Positions 19,319-27,126 of a DNA stretch of 50,173 bases are shown piece after piece (position 1 is the stretch's first letter; every line of letters begins with the position of its first letter). Location: positions 1 to 50,173 of the forward strand of contig QYPL01000009.1 in assembly GCA_007280515.1 (NCBI GenBank), given 5' to 3'. The position numbers and the translations under genes are program-made. The notes beneath the pieces were generated by a model. The model was not told where the DNA came from. It was given only the letters and a program-made list of their open reading frames with translations, and searched no databases. Source of the DNA: Sediminibacterium sp. (GTDB taxonomy: Bacteria > Bacteroidota > Bacteroidia > Chitinophagales > Chitinophagaceae).

Positions 19319-19954
19319 ATGAATATTAAAGTTGGTAGCCATTTAAGCAAACTAAAAACCTGGAAAGTAGAAACGGAAGCTTTAAGGGCCATTTTGCACG
19401 AATTTCCACTTACCGAAGAATTAAAATGGGGCAAGCCTTGTTATGCTTTTGAAAATTCTAATATTATTATTATTCAAGGGTTTAAAGAATATTGCGGTCT
19501 GCTATTTTTTAAAGGGGCCTTATTAAAAGATGCAAAAGGCTTGTTGGTGAAGCCTGGAGAAAACACCCAAGGAGGAAGGCTATTAAAATATACATCTGTC
19601 CAAGAAATTAATAAGTTAACAACTACCATTCAATCTTACATTAAAGAAGCCATTGAAATAGAAAAACAAGGTTTGAAAATAGAGCCTGCTAATTCCGAAT
19701 TGGTTTTACCAGATGAATTACTAGCACAATTTAAAAAAAGTGTAAGTTTCAAAAAAGCATTTAATGCGTTAACCCCTGGAAGACAAAGAGCCTATAATAT
19801 GTTTTTTTCGGCTGCTAAGCAAGCTGCCACCAGGGAAACAAGAATTGAAAAATATAAGGACCAAATTATGAGTGGCAAGGGCATCAATGATTGCACCTGT
19901 GGTTTGTCCCAAAAAATGCCCTACTGCGATGGTTCTCATAGACAGCTTAAATAA
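19319..19954 (+). CDS. DUF1801/YdeI-like protein with a C-terminal CDGSH iron-sulfur motif
   Basis: A 211-residue protein. Residues ~15-115 are DUF1801-like (LKWGKPCYAFENSNIIIIQG). Residues ~130-185 are the YdeI/OmpD-associated helical part (TPGRQRAYNMFFSAAKQ). The last 20 residues match CxC-x2-S-x3-P-x-C-D-G-S-H exactly, giving predicted [2Fe-2S] ligands Cys192, Cys194, Cys203 and His207. Full CDGSH domains are about 40 residues, so this is a minimal tail. The stop directly follows the motif. A redox- or iron-sensing role is inference. Confidence 0.8.
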   Translation: MNIKVGSHLSKLKTWKVETEALRAILHEFPLTEELKWGKPCYAFENSNIIIIQGFKEYCGLLFFKGALLKDAKGLLVKPGENTQGGRLLKYTSVQEINKLTTTIQSYIKEAIEIEKQGLKIEPANSELVLPDELLAQFKKSVSFKKAFNALTPGRQRAYNMFFSAAKQAATRETRIEKYKDQIMSGKGINDCTCGLSQKMPYCDGSHRQLK

Positions 19955-20053
19955 GTCCTTTTGATGAAGTTAATTTATTGTCTATATTGCTATAACTACT
20001 ATGACTTTTGTAAGGCTTTTTAATTCAAGTAATAAAAAAATAAAATACTAGTT

Positions 20054-21454
20054 ATGAAAAACGACAGTGCAAATTCAAGAAGAAAATTTTTACAACAAAT
20101 TGGCGCGACTAGTTTATTAGCAGCCGCTTCACCCTTTTCTTCAATGGCAGCAACTGCCAATGCTGAAGAGCGTATATTAACTTATGAACGTAAAATTTCA
20201 TCGAACGATAAAATACGCATTGGTGTGATTGGATATGGCGTACAAGGCCATTTCGATTTAAGAACTGCCTTAAAAGTACCTGGTGTTGAATTAGCAGGTG
20301 TTTGTGATTTATACAATGGCAGATTAGAAAATGCAAAAGAACAATTTGGCAAAGAATTGTATACCACCAATAATTATAAAGACTTACTAGATAAAAAAGA
20401 TATTGATGCTGTATTAATTTGCACAACCGATGTATGGCATGCGCGCATTACATTAGATGCCTTAGCCAAAGGCAAGCATGTGTATTGTGAAAAACCAATG
20501 GTATATAAAATTAGTGAAGGGTATCCTGTAATAGAAGCTGCCAAAAAATCGGGTAAGGTATTGCAAGTAGGTAGCCAAAGAGTAAGTAGTATTGGTTATG
20601 CAAAAGCAAAAGAATTATTAGCTGCAGGTGAAATTGGAGAATTGAATATGGTGAATGCAGTGTATGATAGACAGAGCTCCATTGGTGCTTGGGAATACAC
20701 TATACCAAAGGATGCCAATGCAATGACTACCAATTGGGATATGTTTATTGAAGCCACAGAAAAAATGGCATTTGATGCAAAGAAATTTTTCTGGTGGAGA
20801 GCCTTTAAAGAAGTGGGTACAGGTGTTGCTGGTGATTTATTTATACACTTATTAAGTGGCTCACATTTTATAACCAATTCAAAAGGACCAGAAAATATTT
20901 ATAGTACAGGGCAGTTCAGTTATTGGAAGGACGGAAGAAATTTACCAGATGTAATGTCGGGTGTATTACAATATCCAAAAACAAAAGAGCATGCTGCTTT
21001 CTTAATGACCTTGCAAGTAAATTTCATTAGTGGAACAGGTGGCCAAGAAGTAATTAGACTTATTGGTTCTGAAGGTTTAATTGAAGTGAGTGGCAATAAC
21101 ATTACTGTTAAACATAGCTTAATGCCTGAGGCACCTGGTTTTGGTGGCTACGATTCTTTATTTACATTCTCTAAGAGCATGCAAGAAGAAATGCAAAAAG
21201 ACTATGATGCAAAATGGACAATGGATCAAAGAAAAAGAAAAACAAAAGAAGATATTGTATTCAAAGCGCCCATGGGCTATGACGATCATCTAGACCATTT
21301 TACTAATTTCTTTGATTCAGTAAGAACAGGAAAGCCAGTAGTGGAAGATGCTACCTTTGGATTTAGAGCAGCAGCGCCCGCATTATCTTGTAACGAAAGC
21401 TATTTTACCAAAAAGATTATTCATTGGGATCCTATTAATATGAAATTGAAATAA
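20054..21454 (+). CDS. Tat-exported Gfo/Idh/MocA family oxidoreductase
   Basis: A 466-residue oxidoreductase. The N-terminus has a twin-arginine signal (SRRKFLQQIGATSLLAAASP). A Rossmann domain follows, with RIGVIGYGVQGH near residue 55 and the family's CEKPMVYKISEG near residue 146. The C-terminal substrate domain contains the WWRAFKEVGTGVAGDLFIHLL metal/substrate region. Such proteins oxidise or epimerise sugars and related polyols in the periplasm with bound NAD(P). It lies 115 bp upstream of a GH3 glycosidase, suggesting joint glycan breakdown. Confidence 0.9.
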   Translation: MKNDSANSRRKFLQQIGATSLLAAASPFSSMAATANAEERILTYERKISSNDKIRIGVIGYGVQGHFDLRTALKVPGVELAGVCDLYNGRLENAKEQFGKELYTTNNYKDLLDKKDIDAVLICTTDVWHARITLDALAKGKHVYCEKPMVYKISEGYPVIEAAKKSGKVLQVGSQRVSSIGYAKAKELLAAGEIGELNMVNAVYDRQSSIGAWEYTIPKDANAMTTNWDMFIEATEKMAFDAKKFFWWRAFKEVGTGVAGDLFIHLLSGSHFITNSKGPENIYSTGQFSYWKDGRNLPDVMSGVLQYPKTKEHAAFLMTLQVNFISGTGGQEVIRLIGSEGLIEVSGNNITVKHSLMPEAPGFGGYDSLFTFSKSMQEEMQKDYDAKWTMDQRKRKTKEDIVFKAPMGYDDHLDHFTNFFDSVRTGKPVVEDATFGFRAAAPALSCNESYFTKKIIHWDPINMKLK

Positions 21455-21569
21455 ACTTTTCCCGTTCATCAAAATTGCTGACTATTGTGTTTTATTGACA
21501 TAATTATAATTTACTTTTATAAGGTTATAGAGTTGCTATTGCTTCATCTAAGAACTACAATTAACCATT

Positions 21570-23894
21570 ATGAAAAAAATATTATTTTTCTTACTTGCCC
21601 TTCCAGCTTTTGCACAAGCTCAACAAAAATTTGAAGAACTAAATTTAACAGAGGGTATTAAAAAAATAAAAGTCAATAACCAAATTAGCTTAGCCTATTC
21701 AACCGAGTCGGGTGTAAAAATTATTATGAAGGATGGCCTTCCTTTCAAGGATTTAAATAAGAATGGCAGCCTAGACGCTTATGAAGATTGGCGTTTAAAT
21801 GTAAATGATAGAGCTAAAGATTTAGCTGCCAAATTAACCATTGAAGAAATTGCAGGTTTAATGCTGTATAGTGCGCATCAATCCATACCCATGGGCGCTA
21901 TGGGAATGTTTAGGGGAACTTATAATGGGAAACCATTTCCAGAAAGTGGAGCAAAGGCTTCAGATTTAAGCGACCAACAAATAAGTTTTTTATCAAAAGA
22001 TAATTTAAGACATGTATTAATTACCACTGTAGAAAATCCGACAGTGTCATCTACATGGAATAACAATGTTCAAAAATTAGTAGAAAAAATAGGTATGGGT
22101 ATTCCCTCTAACAATAGTTCTGATCCAAGAAATGGTGCCAATAAAAATGCAGAGTACAATGCAGGTTCTGGCGGCACTATCTCACAATGGCCAGAAGAGT
22201 TAGGCTTGGCCGCAACATTTGAACCTTCTATCACCAAAAAATTCGGATCTATTGCTTCTAAAGAATATAGAGCCTTAGGTATTACAACTGCCTTGTCTCC
22301 TCAAATTGATTTAGCCACAGAGCCAAGATGGAATAGATTCGTGGGCACTTTTGGAGAAGATCCAAATTTAGCTACCGATATGGCACGCGCCTATGTTGAT
22401 GGATTTCAAACATCTCCTACTTCCATTGAAAAATACAATGGATGGGGTAATTATAGTGTGAATGCCATGGTAAAACATTGGCCAGGTGGTGGACCAGAGG
22501 AAGGAGGGCGTGATGGCCACTTTGCCTATGGAAAATTTGCAGTGTACCCAGGAAATAATTTTCAAACACATTTAAGAACTTTTATAAATGGTGCATTTAA
22601 ATTAGAAGGTAGTACTAAAAAGGCTGCAGCTGTGATGCCATACTATACTATATCAGTTAATCAAGATATTAAAAATGGCGAAAGCGTGGGAAATGGTTTT
22701 AGTAAATATATTATTACAGATTTATTAAGAAATAAATACAATTATGACGGAGTAGTTTGTACCGATTGGGGTATTACAGGCAATGAAGGTGCTAAGCCAG
22801 ATATATTTGCAGGTAAGTCTTGGGGGGTTGAAAAATTAAGTATTGCTGAGAGACATTATAAAGTATTAATGGCAGGAGTGGATCAATTTGGTGGCAATAA
22901 CGATGCCAAACCAGTATTAGAAGCTTATCAAATGGGCGTCAAAGAACATGGGGAAGCCTTTATGCGTAAGCGTTTCGAGCAATCGGCTGTTCGCTTACTA
23001 TTAAACATGTTTAGAGTTGGTTTGTTTGAGAACCCTTATTTAGATCCAAAAGAATCGGTTACCATTGTAGGTAAGCCCGAGTTTATGAAAGCAGGTTATT
23101 ATGCTCAATTAAAATCGATTGTCTTAATTAAGAATCAAAATAAAACATTGCCTATTGCTAATGGTAAAACAGTTTACATACCTAAAAGAACTACGCCTGC
23201 TAGTGTGAACTTTTTTGGACAAGCTACACCTGAAAAAACCGAGTACCCCATAAATGTAGATTTAGTTAAAAAATATTATAACGTAACAGAGGATCCAGCA
23301 AAAGCAGATTTTGCCATTGTATTTATTAAGAGCCCTGTGAGTGGTGGTTATAGCAGAGCAGATAGAGAAGCGGGTGGCAATGGTTATGTGCCCATTAGCT
23401 TGCAATTAAAGGACTATAAAGCTGTTGATGCTAGAGAACATAGTATGGCTGCGGGTGACCCAGTAGTGGACTCTACTATTAAAGACAGAACCTATATCAA
23501 CAAAACATCAAAATCAAATTCATACCCCGATTTAAATACTATTGAGCAAACAAAGAAGGCTATGAAGGGTAAACCTGTTGTAATTTCTGTATCACTTACT
23601 AACCCTATGGTTTTTGGAGAGTTTGAAGAAGAGGTAGATGCTATAATGGGTGAGTTTGGTGTGCAAGTAGAAGCGCAAATGGATATTCTAACAGGTAAAG
23701 TTGAACCGAGTGGACTACTGCCTATGCAAATGCCATTAAACATGTCGGTGGTAGAAAAACAAAAAGAAGATGTACCGCACGATATGGTTACCTATAAAGA
23801 CAGTCAAGGTCATAGTTATGATTTTGGTTACGGATTAAATTGGAAAGGTGTTATTAAAGATGCAAGAACTATAAAATATGCAGTAAAAAAATAA
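21570..23894 (+). CDS. Glycoside hydrolase family 3 beta-glucosidase-like enzyme
   Basis: A 774-residue secreted GH3 enzyme. The signal peptide ends near FAQAQ. The (beta/alpha)8 domain holds SPQIDLATEPRWNRFVGTFGE near residue 240, MVKHWPGGG near 307, and the candidate nucleophile Asp in VVCTDWGIT near residue 400. The alpha/beta sandwich domain follows (SIVLIKNQNKTLPI), then a C-terminal part ending before a full fibronectin III domain. It probably releases glucose from beta-glucosides. The TAA overlaps the ATG of the next gene (TAATG). Confidence 0.9.
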   Translation: MKKILFFLLALPAFAQAQQKFEELNLTEGIKKIKVNNQISLAYSTESGVKIIMKDGLPFKDLNKNGSLDAYEDWRLNVNDRAKDLAAKLTIEEIAGLMLYSAHQSIPMGAMGMFRGTYNGKPFPESGAKASDLSDQQISFLSKDNLRHVLITTVENPTVSSTWNNNVQKLVEKIGMGIPSNNSSDPRNGANKNAEYNAGSGGTISQWPEELGLAATFEPSITKKFGSIASKEYRALGITTALSPQIDLATEPRWNRFVGTFGEDPNLATDMARAYVDGFQTSPTSIEKYNGWGNYSVNAMVKHWPGGGPEEGGRDGHFAYGKFAVYPGNNFQTHLRTFINGAFKLEGSTKKAAAVMPYYTISVNQDIKNGESVGNGFSKYIITDLLRNKYNYDGVVCTDWGITGNEGAKPDIFAGKSWGVEKLSIAERHYKVLMAGVDQFGGNNDAKPVLEAYQMGVKEHGEAFMRKRFEQSAVRLLLNMFRVGLFENPYLDPKESVTIVGKPEFMKAGYYAQLKSIVLIKNQNKTLPIANGKTVYIPKRTTPASVNFFGQATPEKTEYPINVDLVKKYYNVTEDPAKADFAIVFIKSPVSGGYSRADREAGGNGYVPISLQLKDYKAVDAREHSMAAGDPVVDSTIKDRTYINKTSKSNSYPDLNTIEQTKKAMKGKPVVISVSLTNPMVFGEFEEEVDAIMGEFGVQVEAQMDILTGKVEPSGLLPMQMPLNMSVVEKQKEDVPHDMVTYKDSQGHSYDFGYGLNWKGVIKDARTIKYAVKK

Positions 23895-24409
23895 TGGAGT
23901 TACTCATTAGAAAAATAAATATTGACCATTTAACCCAATTACAAAAAATTGGTAAAACCACTTTTACTGAAACTTTTTCAGAGCTTAATGCAAAAGAAGA
24001 TTTAGATAAATACTTAGAAGAAAGCTTTTCAATTGAAAAACTAAGTGCAGAATTAAATAATTCTAACTCTTCTTTTTATTTTGCAGAAGTTGAAGATAAT
24101 GTAGTGGGTTATTTAAAAATAAATTTTGGCGCTTCTCAAACAGAATTAAAAGACAATGAGGCGTTTGAAATTGAAAGAATATATGTGCTGCAAGCATTTC
24201 ATGGTAAAAAAATTGGCCAAGCACTTTACGAGAAGGCTATTTCTATAGCTAAAGAAATGAAAGTAAACTATTTATGGCTAGGCGTTTGGGAGCAGAACCA
24301 TAGAGCGCTTCAGTTTTATAAGAAAAATGGTTTTGTTCCATTTGATACCCATATTTTCAAATTAGGCAATGACGAGCAAACCGATATTATGATGAAGCTA
24401 GTATTATAA
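23894..24409 (+). CDS. GNAT N-acetyltransferase (RimI-like)
   Basis: A 171-residue acetyltransferase. The acetyl-CoA-binding motif is ERIYVLQAFHGKKIGQALYE, followed by NYLWLGVWEQNHRALQFYKKNGF, a textbook motif B. The start codon overlaps the stop of the GH3 gene by one base, so translation is probably coupled. The substrate is unknown, and a link to glycan breakdown is not obvious. Confidence 0.88.
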   Translation: MELLIRKINIDHLTQLQKIGKTTFTETFSELNAKEDLDKYLEESFSIEKLSAELNNSNSSFYFAEVEDNVVGYLKINFGASQTELKDNEAFEIERIYVLQAFHGKKIGQALYEKAISIAKEMKVNYLWLGVWEQNHRALQFYKKNGFVPFDTHIFKLGNDEQTDIMMKLVL

Positions 24410-24424
24410 AAAACCTATAGCAAA

Positions 24425-24583
24425 ATGAAAGAGTTAGAATTGAAGAATAAGGACCTTGTTGGCAAGATAGGCAGCAAAGGGTATGTATCATCCTTACTCA
24501 ATAAAAAAAAGCCATTAACCCTTGAGTTAGCTAAGTTTTTTCATCAAGAACTAAATATACCTGCTGAGGTGTTATTGTCCTAA
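24425..24583 (+). pseudogene. Partial higA copy (C-terminal HTH half)
   Basis: A 52-residue ORF (ATG 24425, TAA 24581-24583) nearly identical to the last ~52 residues of the HigA-like antitoxin encoded at 26235-26591: KNKDLVGKIGSKGYVSSLL here against KNKDLVGKMGSKGYVSSLL there. It lacks the N-terminal ~66 residues. Homology starts around 24427 and stops at the termination codon; the downstream sequence differs. It is a duplicated gene end left beside the toxin-antitoxin cluster. It could still encode a small DNA-binding peptide, but no evidence for that is seen. Confidence 0.75.
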
Positions 24584-24616
24584 GGTTATTAATTTTAATT
24601 ATCTTTATCGTAAATA

Positions 24617-24838
24617 ATGAATCCTATGAAAAGAGCTTTTGTTGATGTTGATATATATGCATCAAGAAATATGTCTAAGGATAAGAATATTGATTACCAT
24701 TTTTGGTTTAATAAAACTATTCAAGAAAAATTGGCTGCTTCAGTTGCTATGATTGAACTCTCTTTTAATACCAAGGATTTTGTGAAACAAAAAGTAGATC
24801 GACAAATATTCTCCTCTTACAAAAAAATTCATAACTAA
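24617..24838 (+). CDS. Hypothetical protein (73 aa) in the toxin-antitoxin cluster
   Basis: Short polar protein of 73 residues (KRAFVDVDIYASRNMSKDKN at the start). It is predicted mostly helical, with no signal peptide or membrane segment. The position, between a broken higA and a DUF2442 gene, suggests a remnant or small partner of a toxin-antitoxin-like module. No family is recognised with confidence. Its end overlaps the end of the convergent DUF2442 gene by four bases. A second in-frame Met four codons in could be the true start. Confidence 0.5.
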   Translation: MNPMKRAFVDVDIYASRNMSKDKNIDYHFWFNKTIQEKLAASVAMIELSFNTKDFVKQKVDRQIFSSYKKIHN

Positions 24839-25116
24839 TTTATGGGATGAGTCAATTTTGGACTGAGAATTTCTCCAAAATTTTTACCAGTTAAATCGGA
24901 ATAAATTTTAGTAGCATCAATTTCAAGTTCATCAGACCAAGCAATTGAATAACCATTTGTATAAACCTTAGCGAATTGATTTTTATCTTGAAGCACTTTG
25001 AAAATGCCCTTTTGAACTAAATCGTTTAATTGAATGGTTCCAGAAATACCATCATCAAACTTGATGCTAATTGTATGCTCAGCTATGTATTTAACTTCTT
25101 GAACTTTCATAACCAA
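24835..25116 (-). CDS. DUF2442 domain protein
   Basis: A 93-residue single-domain protein. The DUF2442 pattern is visible: TISIKFDDGISGTIQLNDLV followed by GYSIAWSDELEIDATKIYSDL. DUF2442 proteins commonly sit beside DUF4160 or RelE-type toxins and are thought to be antitoxin-like. Here the gene lies 23 bp downstream of the broken yoeB on the same strand. Confidence 0.82.
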   Translation of the reverse strand: MVMKVQEVKYIAEHTISIKFDDGISGTIQLNDLVQKGIFKVLQDKNQFAKVYTNGYSIAWSDELEIDATKIYSDLTGKNFGEILSPKLTHPIN

Positions 25117-25139
25117 ATTTACAAAGAAAAAATAGAGAT

Positions 25140-25403
25140 TTATACTTGATCATAATGAAATCTACATTTTAAAATTTGAATCTCATCTTGTTCCACTTTA
25201 TAAATTAATCTGTGTTCTTCATCAATTCTTCTTGACCAATAACCTAAATATTTATATTTTAATGCCTCTGGTTTGCCAATACCTTCATATGGACTTCTTG
25301 AAATATCTTTTAACAGTTCATTAATTTTATTAATTTTCTGTTTATCATTTTTTTGCTAAAAAAGATATTCATCCCAAGCCATGTCTATAAAGATATATCT
25401 CAT
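25140..25403 (-). pseudogene. yoeB: YoeB-type mRNA interferase toxin, inactivated by one amber codon
   Basis: An 87-residue Txe/YoeB toxin in one frame, interrupted only by TAG at codon 16 (plus strand 25356-25358). In E. coli YoeB this position is Trp16 in DDYLYWQ; here it reads DEYLF-stop-QKND, so TGG to TAG explains the change. The rest is intact: SPYEGIGKPEALKY (Glu46 region), WSRRIDEEHRL (Arg65 region) and the C-terminal CRFHY (His83/Tyr84 equivalents). Its ATG overlaps the stop of yefM (TAATG). Active YoeB cleaves ribosome-bound mRNA. This allele should yield only a 15-residue peptide unless the amber is suppressed. Confidence 0.88.
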
Positions 25404-25654
25404 TATTCTATTAATTTACGCTCCCTCATTTTGCCATCTTTAAATTGCTTAATTGAGGCATCTAAAACTTCCATATTCTTTTTAGAAGACATCTCGTGTA
25501 ATGTTGCATTTATGGAATTGTACTCCTCTAAAGAAATGATTACAACACCAATGTCTTTACCTCTATTAATAATTAAGGTTTCATGCTCATTGGTAACCTT
25601 ATCAAGGTATTGCTTGGTTTCTTTACGAAAATCTGAAAGTGTAGTTGATAACAT
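25403..25654 (-). CDS. yefM: YefM/Phd-type antitoxin
   Basis: An 83-residue Phd/YefM antitoxin. The DNA-binding N-terminus reads TTLSDFRKETKQYLDKV, then INRGKDIGVVIISLEEYNSI, followed by a polar C-terminal toxin-binding tail. It is intact although its partner toxin is broken. Upstream (25664-25689) are two TGTACA palindromes 12 bp apart, the arrangement reported for the E. coli yefM-yoeB operator, so autoregulation is expected. Confidence 0.9.
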   Translation of the reverse strand: MLSTTLSDFRKETKQYLDKVTNEHETLIINRGKDIGVVIISLEEYNSINATLHEMSSKKNMEVLDASIKQFKDGKMRERKLIE

Positions 25655-25663
25655 AATTACATA

Positions 25664-25689
25664 TTTATGTACAAATATATGTACATATT
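25664..25689 (-). promoter_or_regulatory. Putative YefM operator: paired TGTACA palindromes
   Basis: TGTACA at 25668-25673 and 25680-25685, centre-to-centre 12 bp; the distal one lies in a perfect 12-bp palindrome, ATATGTACATAT (25677-25688). They sit 14 to 31 bp upstream of the yefM start codon. The E. coli YefM-YoeB complex is known to bind paired palindromes with the same hexamer core and the same spacing. Binding here is inferred. Confidence 0.7.
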
Positions 25690-25765
25690 ATCATAATCCA
25701 TGAGCCAGATCAAATATCAAAAATTTAATTACACAAAAACAGCGTATTTATACGCTGGCACTAAA

Positions 25766-25845
25766 ACCCTAACTCACTGCTAGCCAATAAAAAAGTCCCG
25801 TCTCGATTGCTCGTGACGGGACTTCTGATTTTGTGCTCCCCTTTC
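25766..25845. repeat. Direct repeat R1: copy of the tRNA-Asn downstream region
   Basis: The segment ACCCTAACTCACTGCTAGCC plus AATAAAAAAG matches 26600-26629 with one difference. In both places it is followed by a hairpin terminator and then GTGCTCCCC, which at the other copy is the end of tRNA-Asn. R1 contains its own terminator, AAGTCCCGTC/GACGGGACTT (25793-25824), different in stem sequence. Together with R2 it flanks the higBA pair (about 0.83 kb), suggesting insertion at or duplication of the tRNA-Asn end. Confidence 0.6.
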
Positions 25846-25921
25846 GCACCAAAGTTGCAGCTTTTTCAAAATAGATTGAATTTAGAAAGTTTTCTATTAG
25901 TAAACTTATTACCTTTACTTT

Positions 25922-26230
25922 GTGTTTAATATTATCACCCGAAGAACGCTACTTGAATATGCCAAGAAATATCCTATGGCAAGGATTGCGTTATTTGAAT
26001 GGTATCACGAATTAGTGATATCGGAATTTAAAAGTTTTAATGAACTTAAAAAGGTATATGGAAATGTAAGTTTAGTGAGTGATGATAGAGTTGTATTTAA
26101 TATAATGGGTAATAAATATAGACTAGTTGTAAGGATTGTGTTTGAGTTTAAAGCGATACAGATCAAATGGTTTGGAACACATAGCGACTATGATAAAATT
26201 GATGTAACAACTATAAAATATAAAAAGTAA
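25922..26230 (+). CDS. higB: HigB-type mRNA interferase toxin
   Basis: A 102-residue RelE-superfamily HigB_toxin protein starting at GTG 25922. The start is chosen because family members begin with this type of N-terminus (FNIITRRTLLEYAKKYP). Other landmarks are WYHELVISEFKSFNELKKVYG, then RVVFNIMGNKYRLVVRI and the C-terminal IKWFGTHSDYDKID. Toxin precedes antitoxin by 4 bp, the usual HigBA order. It should cleave mRNA at the ribosome. No disruption is seen. Confidence 0.87.
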   Translation: MFNIITRRTLLEYAKKYPMARIALFEWYHELVISEFKSFNELKKVYGNVSLVSDDRVVFNIMGNKYRLVVRIVFEFKAIQIKWFGTHSDYDKIDVTTIKYKK

Positions 26231-26234
26231 GAAT

Positions 26235-26591
26235 ATGGAATTAAAAATAATTAAAACTAAAAAGCAGTATGAGCAGAGCCTTGATTGGGTAGATGTTCAG
26301 TTTGAGCATAAGGTTAAATCAACTACTCCACAAGGCGAAAAGCTACAAGTAGCCCTTCTATTAATTAAACAATATGAAGATGCCAACTATCCCATTCCAC
26401 TTCCAGATCCTATTGATGCCATTAAAGTTAAAATGAATGAGTTAGGATTGAAGAATAAAGACCTTGTTGGGAAAATGGGAAGTAAAGGATATGTATCTTC
26501 TTTACTCAACAAAAAGAAGCCGTTGACCCTGGAGTTAGCTAAGTTGTTTCATCAAGAATTAAATATTCCAGCTGAGGTGTTATTGTCCTAG
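26235..26591 (+). CDS. higA: HigA-type antitoxin with XRE-like helix-turn-helix
   Basis: A 118-residue antitoxin. The N-terminal ~65 residues are a helical dimer/toxin-binding region. The C-terminal ~50 form an XRE-like HTH (LKNKDLVGKMGSKGYVSSLL, then NKKKPLTLELAKLFHQELN). It lies 4 bp after higB and should neutralise HigB and repress the operon. A second, partial copy of its last ~52 residues lies at 24425-24583. Confidence 0.87.
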   Translation: MELKIIKTKKQYEQSLDWVDVQFEHKVKSTTPQGEKLQVALLLIKQYEDANYPIPLPDPIDAIKVKMNELGLKNKDLVGKMGSKGYVSSLLNKKKPLTLELAKLFHQELNIPAEVLLS

Positions 26592-26599
26592 TTGAACTA

Positions 26600-26666
26600 C
26601 CCTAACTCACTGATAGCCAATAAAAAAGCCCTGCGAAATGCAAGGCTTTTCTTAAGTGCTCCCCCT
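26600..26666. repeat. Direct repeat R2 with tRNA-Asn terminator
   Basis: Second copy of the R1 repeat (30 bp with one mismatch). It is followed by a hairpin, AAGCCCTGC/GCAAGGCTT type, at about 26627-26650, which serves as terminator for tRNA-Asn on the minus strand; the A-run at 26622-26627 is the T-run there. The repeat ends in the last bases of the tRNA gene. Confidence 0.6.
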
Positions 26667-26732
26667 CTCCGACTTGAACGGAGGACCCCATCATTAACAG
26701 TGATGTGCTCTAACCAACTGAGCTAAGGAGGA
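26659..26732 (-). tRNA. tRNA-Asn (anticodon GUU)
   Basis: A complete 74-nt cloverleaf: acceptor TCCTCCT/AGGGGGA (one G-T wobble), D-arm GCTC/GAGC, anticodon stem CATCA/TGATG with loop CTGTTAA (anticodon GTT), T-arm CTCCG TTCAAGT CGGAG, discriminator G. CCA is not encoded. A Bacteroidota-type promoter lies just upstream (26752-26781). Confidence 0.96.
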
Positions 26733-26751
26733 GTATTCCTTTTAAGGGTGG

Positions 26752-26781
26752 CAAAAATAATAAAATTTAGTTAAGAACAAA
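26752..26781 (-). promoter_or_regulatory. Bacteroidota-type promoter for tRNA-Asn
   Basis: On the minus strand TTTG (26781-26778), then 18 bp, then TATTTTTG (26759-26752), matching TTG/TAnnTTTG. The -7 box ends 20 bp upstream of the tRNA 5' end. Confidence 0.65.
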
Positions 26782-26784
26782 GCA

Positions 26785-27126
26785 TTAAAACAAAGAAAAT
26801 GACTGAAAACCTATAAAAAGACCTTCTTCTCTTAGCTCTATAGGATAGGTTTTCAGAAAATAGCCCTCACCGCTTGTATTTCGGCCGTTTTTCATATCAA
26901 AACAATATCTATGTAATGGACAAACCACCTGGCCCAAAGGGTTTATATAGCCCTGTGACATGCGCCCACTAGCATGCGGACATTTACTCGCAAAAGCTAA
27001 GTAACCTTCCTTCCATTTTGCTAGGGTAACTTGCTTGCCTTCTACCTCCAATTCTACCATATTATTTTCAGCCCAGCCTAAGCTTAAGGGCGCATCGGTA
27101 ATAAATTTCCAGTCCAACTTACTCAT
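26785..27126 (-). CDS. Rieske-type [2Fe-2S] protein (NirD-like, small)
   Basis: A 113-residue single Rieske domain. Cluster ligands are CPHASG and CPLHRYCFD (Cys-X-His ... Cys-X2-His). There is no signal peptide, so it is cytoplasmic, similar to small NirD or dioxygenase ferredoxin components. Its ATG overlaps the stop of hflX (TAATG), so translational coupling is likely. The redox partner is unknown. Confidence 0.88.
   Translation of the reverse strand: MSKLDWKFITDAPLSLGWAENNMVELEVEGKQVTLAKWKEGYLAFASKCPHASGRMSQGYINPLGQVVCPLHRYCFDMKNGRNTSGEGYFLKTYPIELREEGLFIGFQSFSLF

Noticed and set aside
21480..21545. Promoter of the GH3 gene (TTGACA-like then TACTTTTA)
   Set aside because: The -7 candidate lacks the final G of TAnnTTTG and the spacing is short; too weak to list.
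24617..24838. Calling the 73-residue protein a known antitoxin
   Set aside because: Position alone suggests it; no recognisable antitoxin domain is visible.
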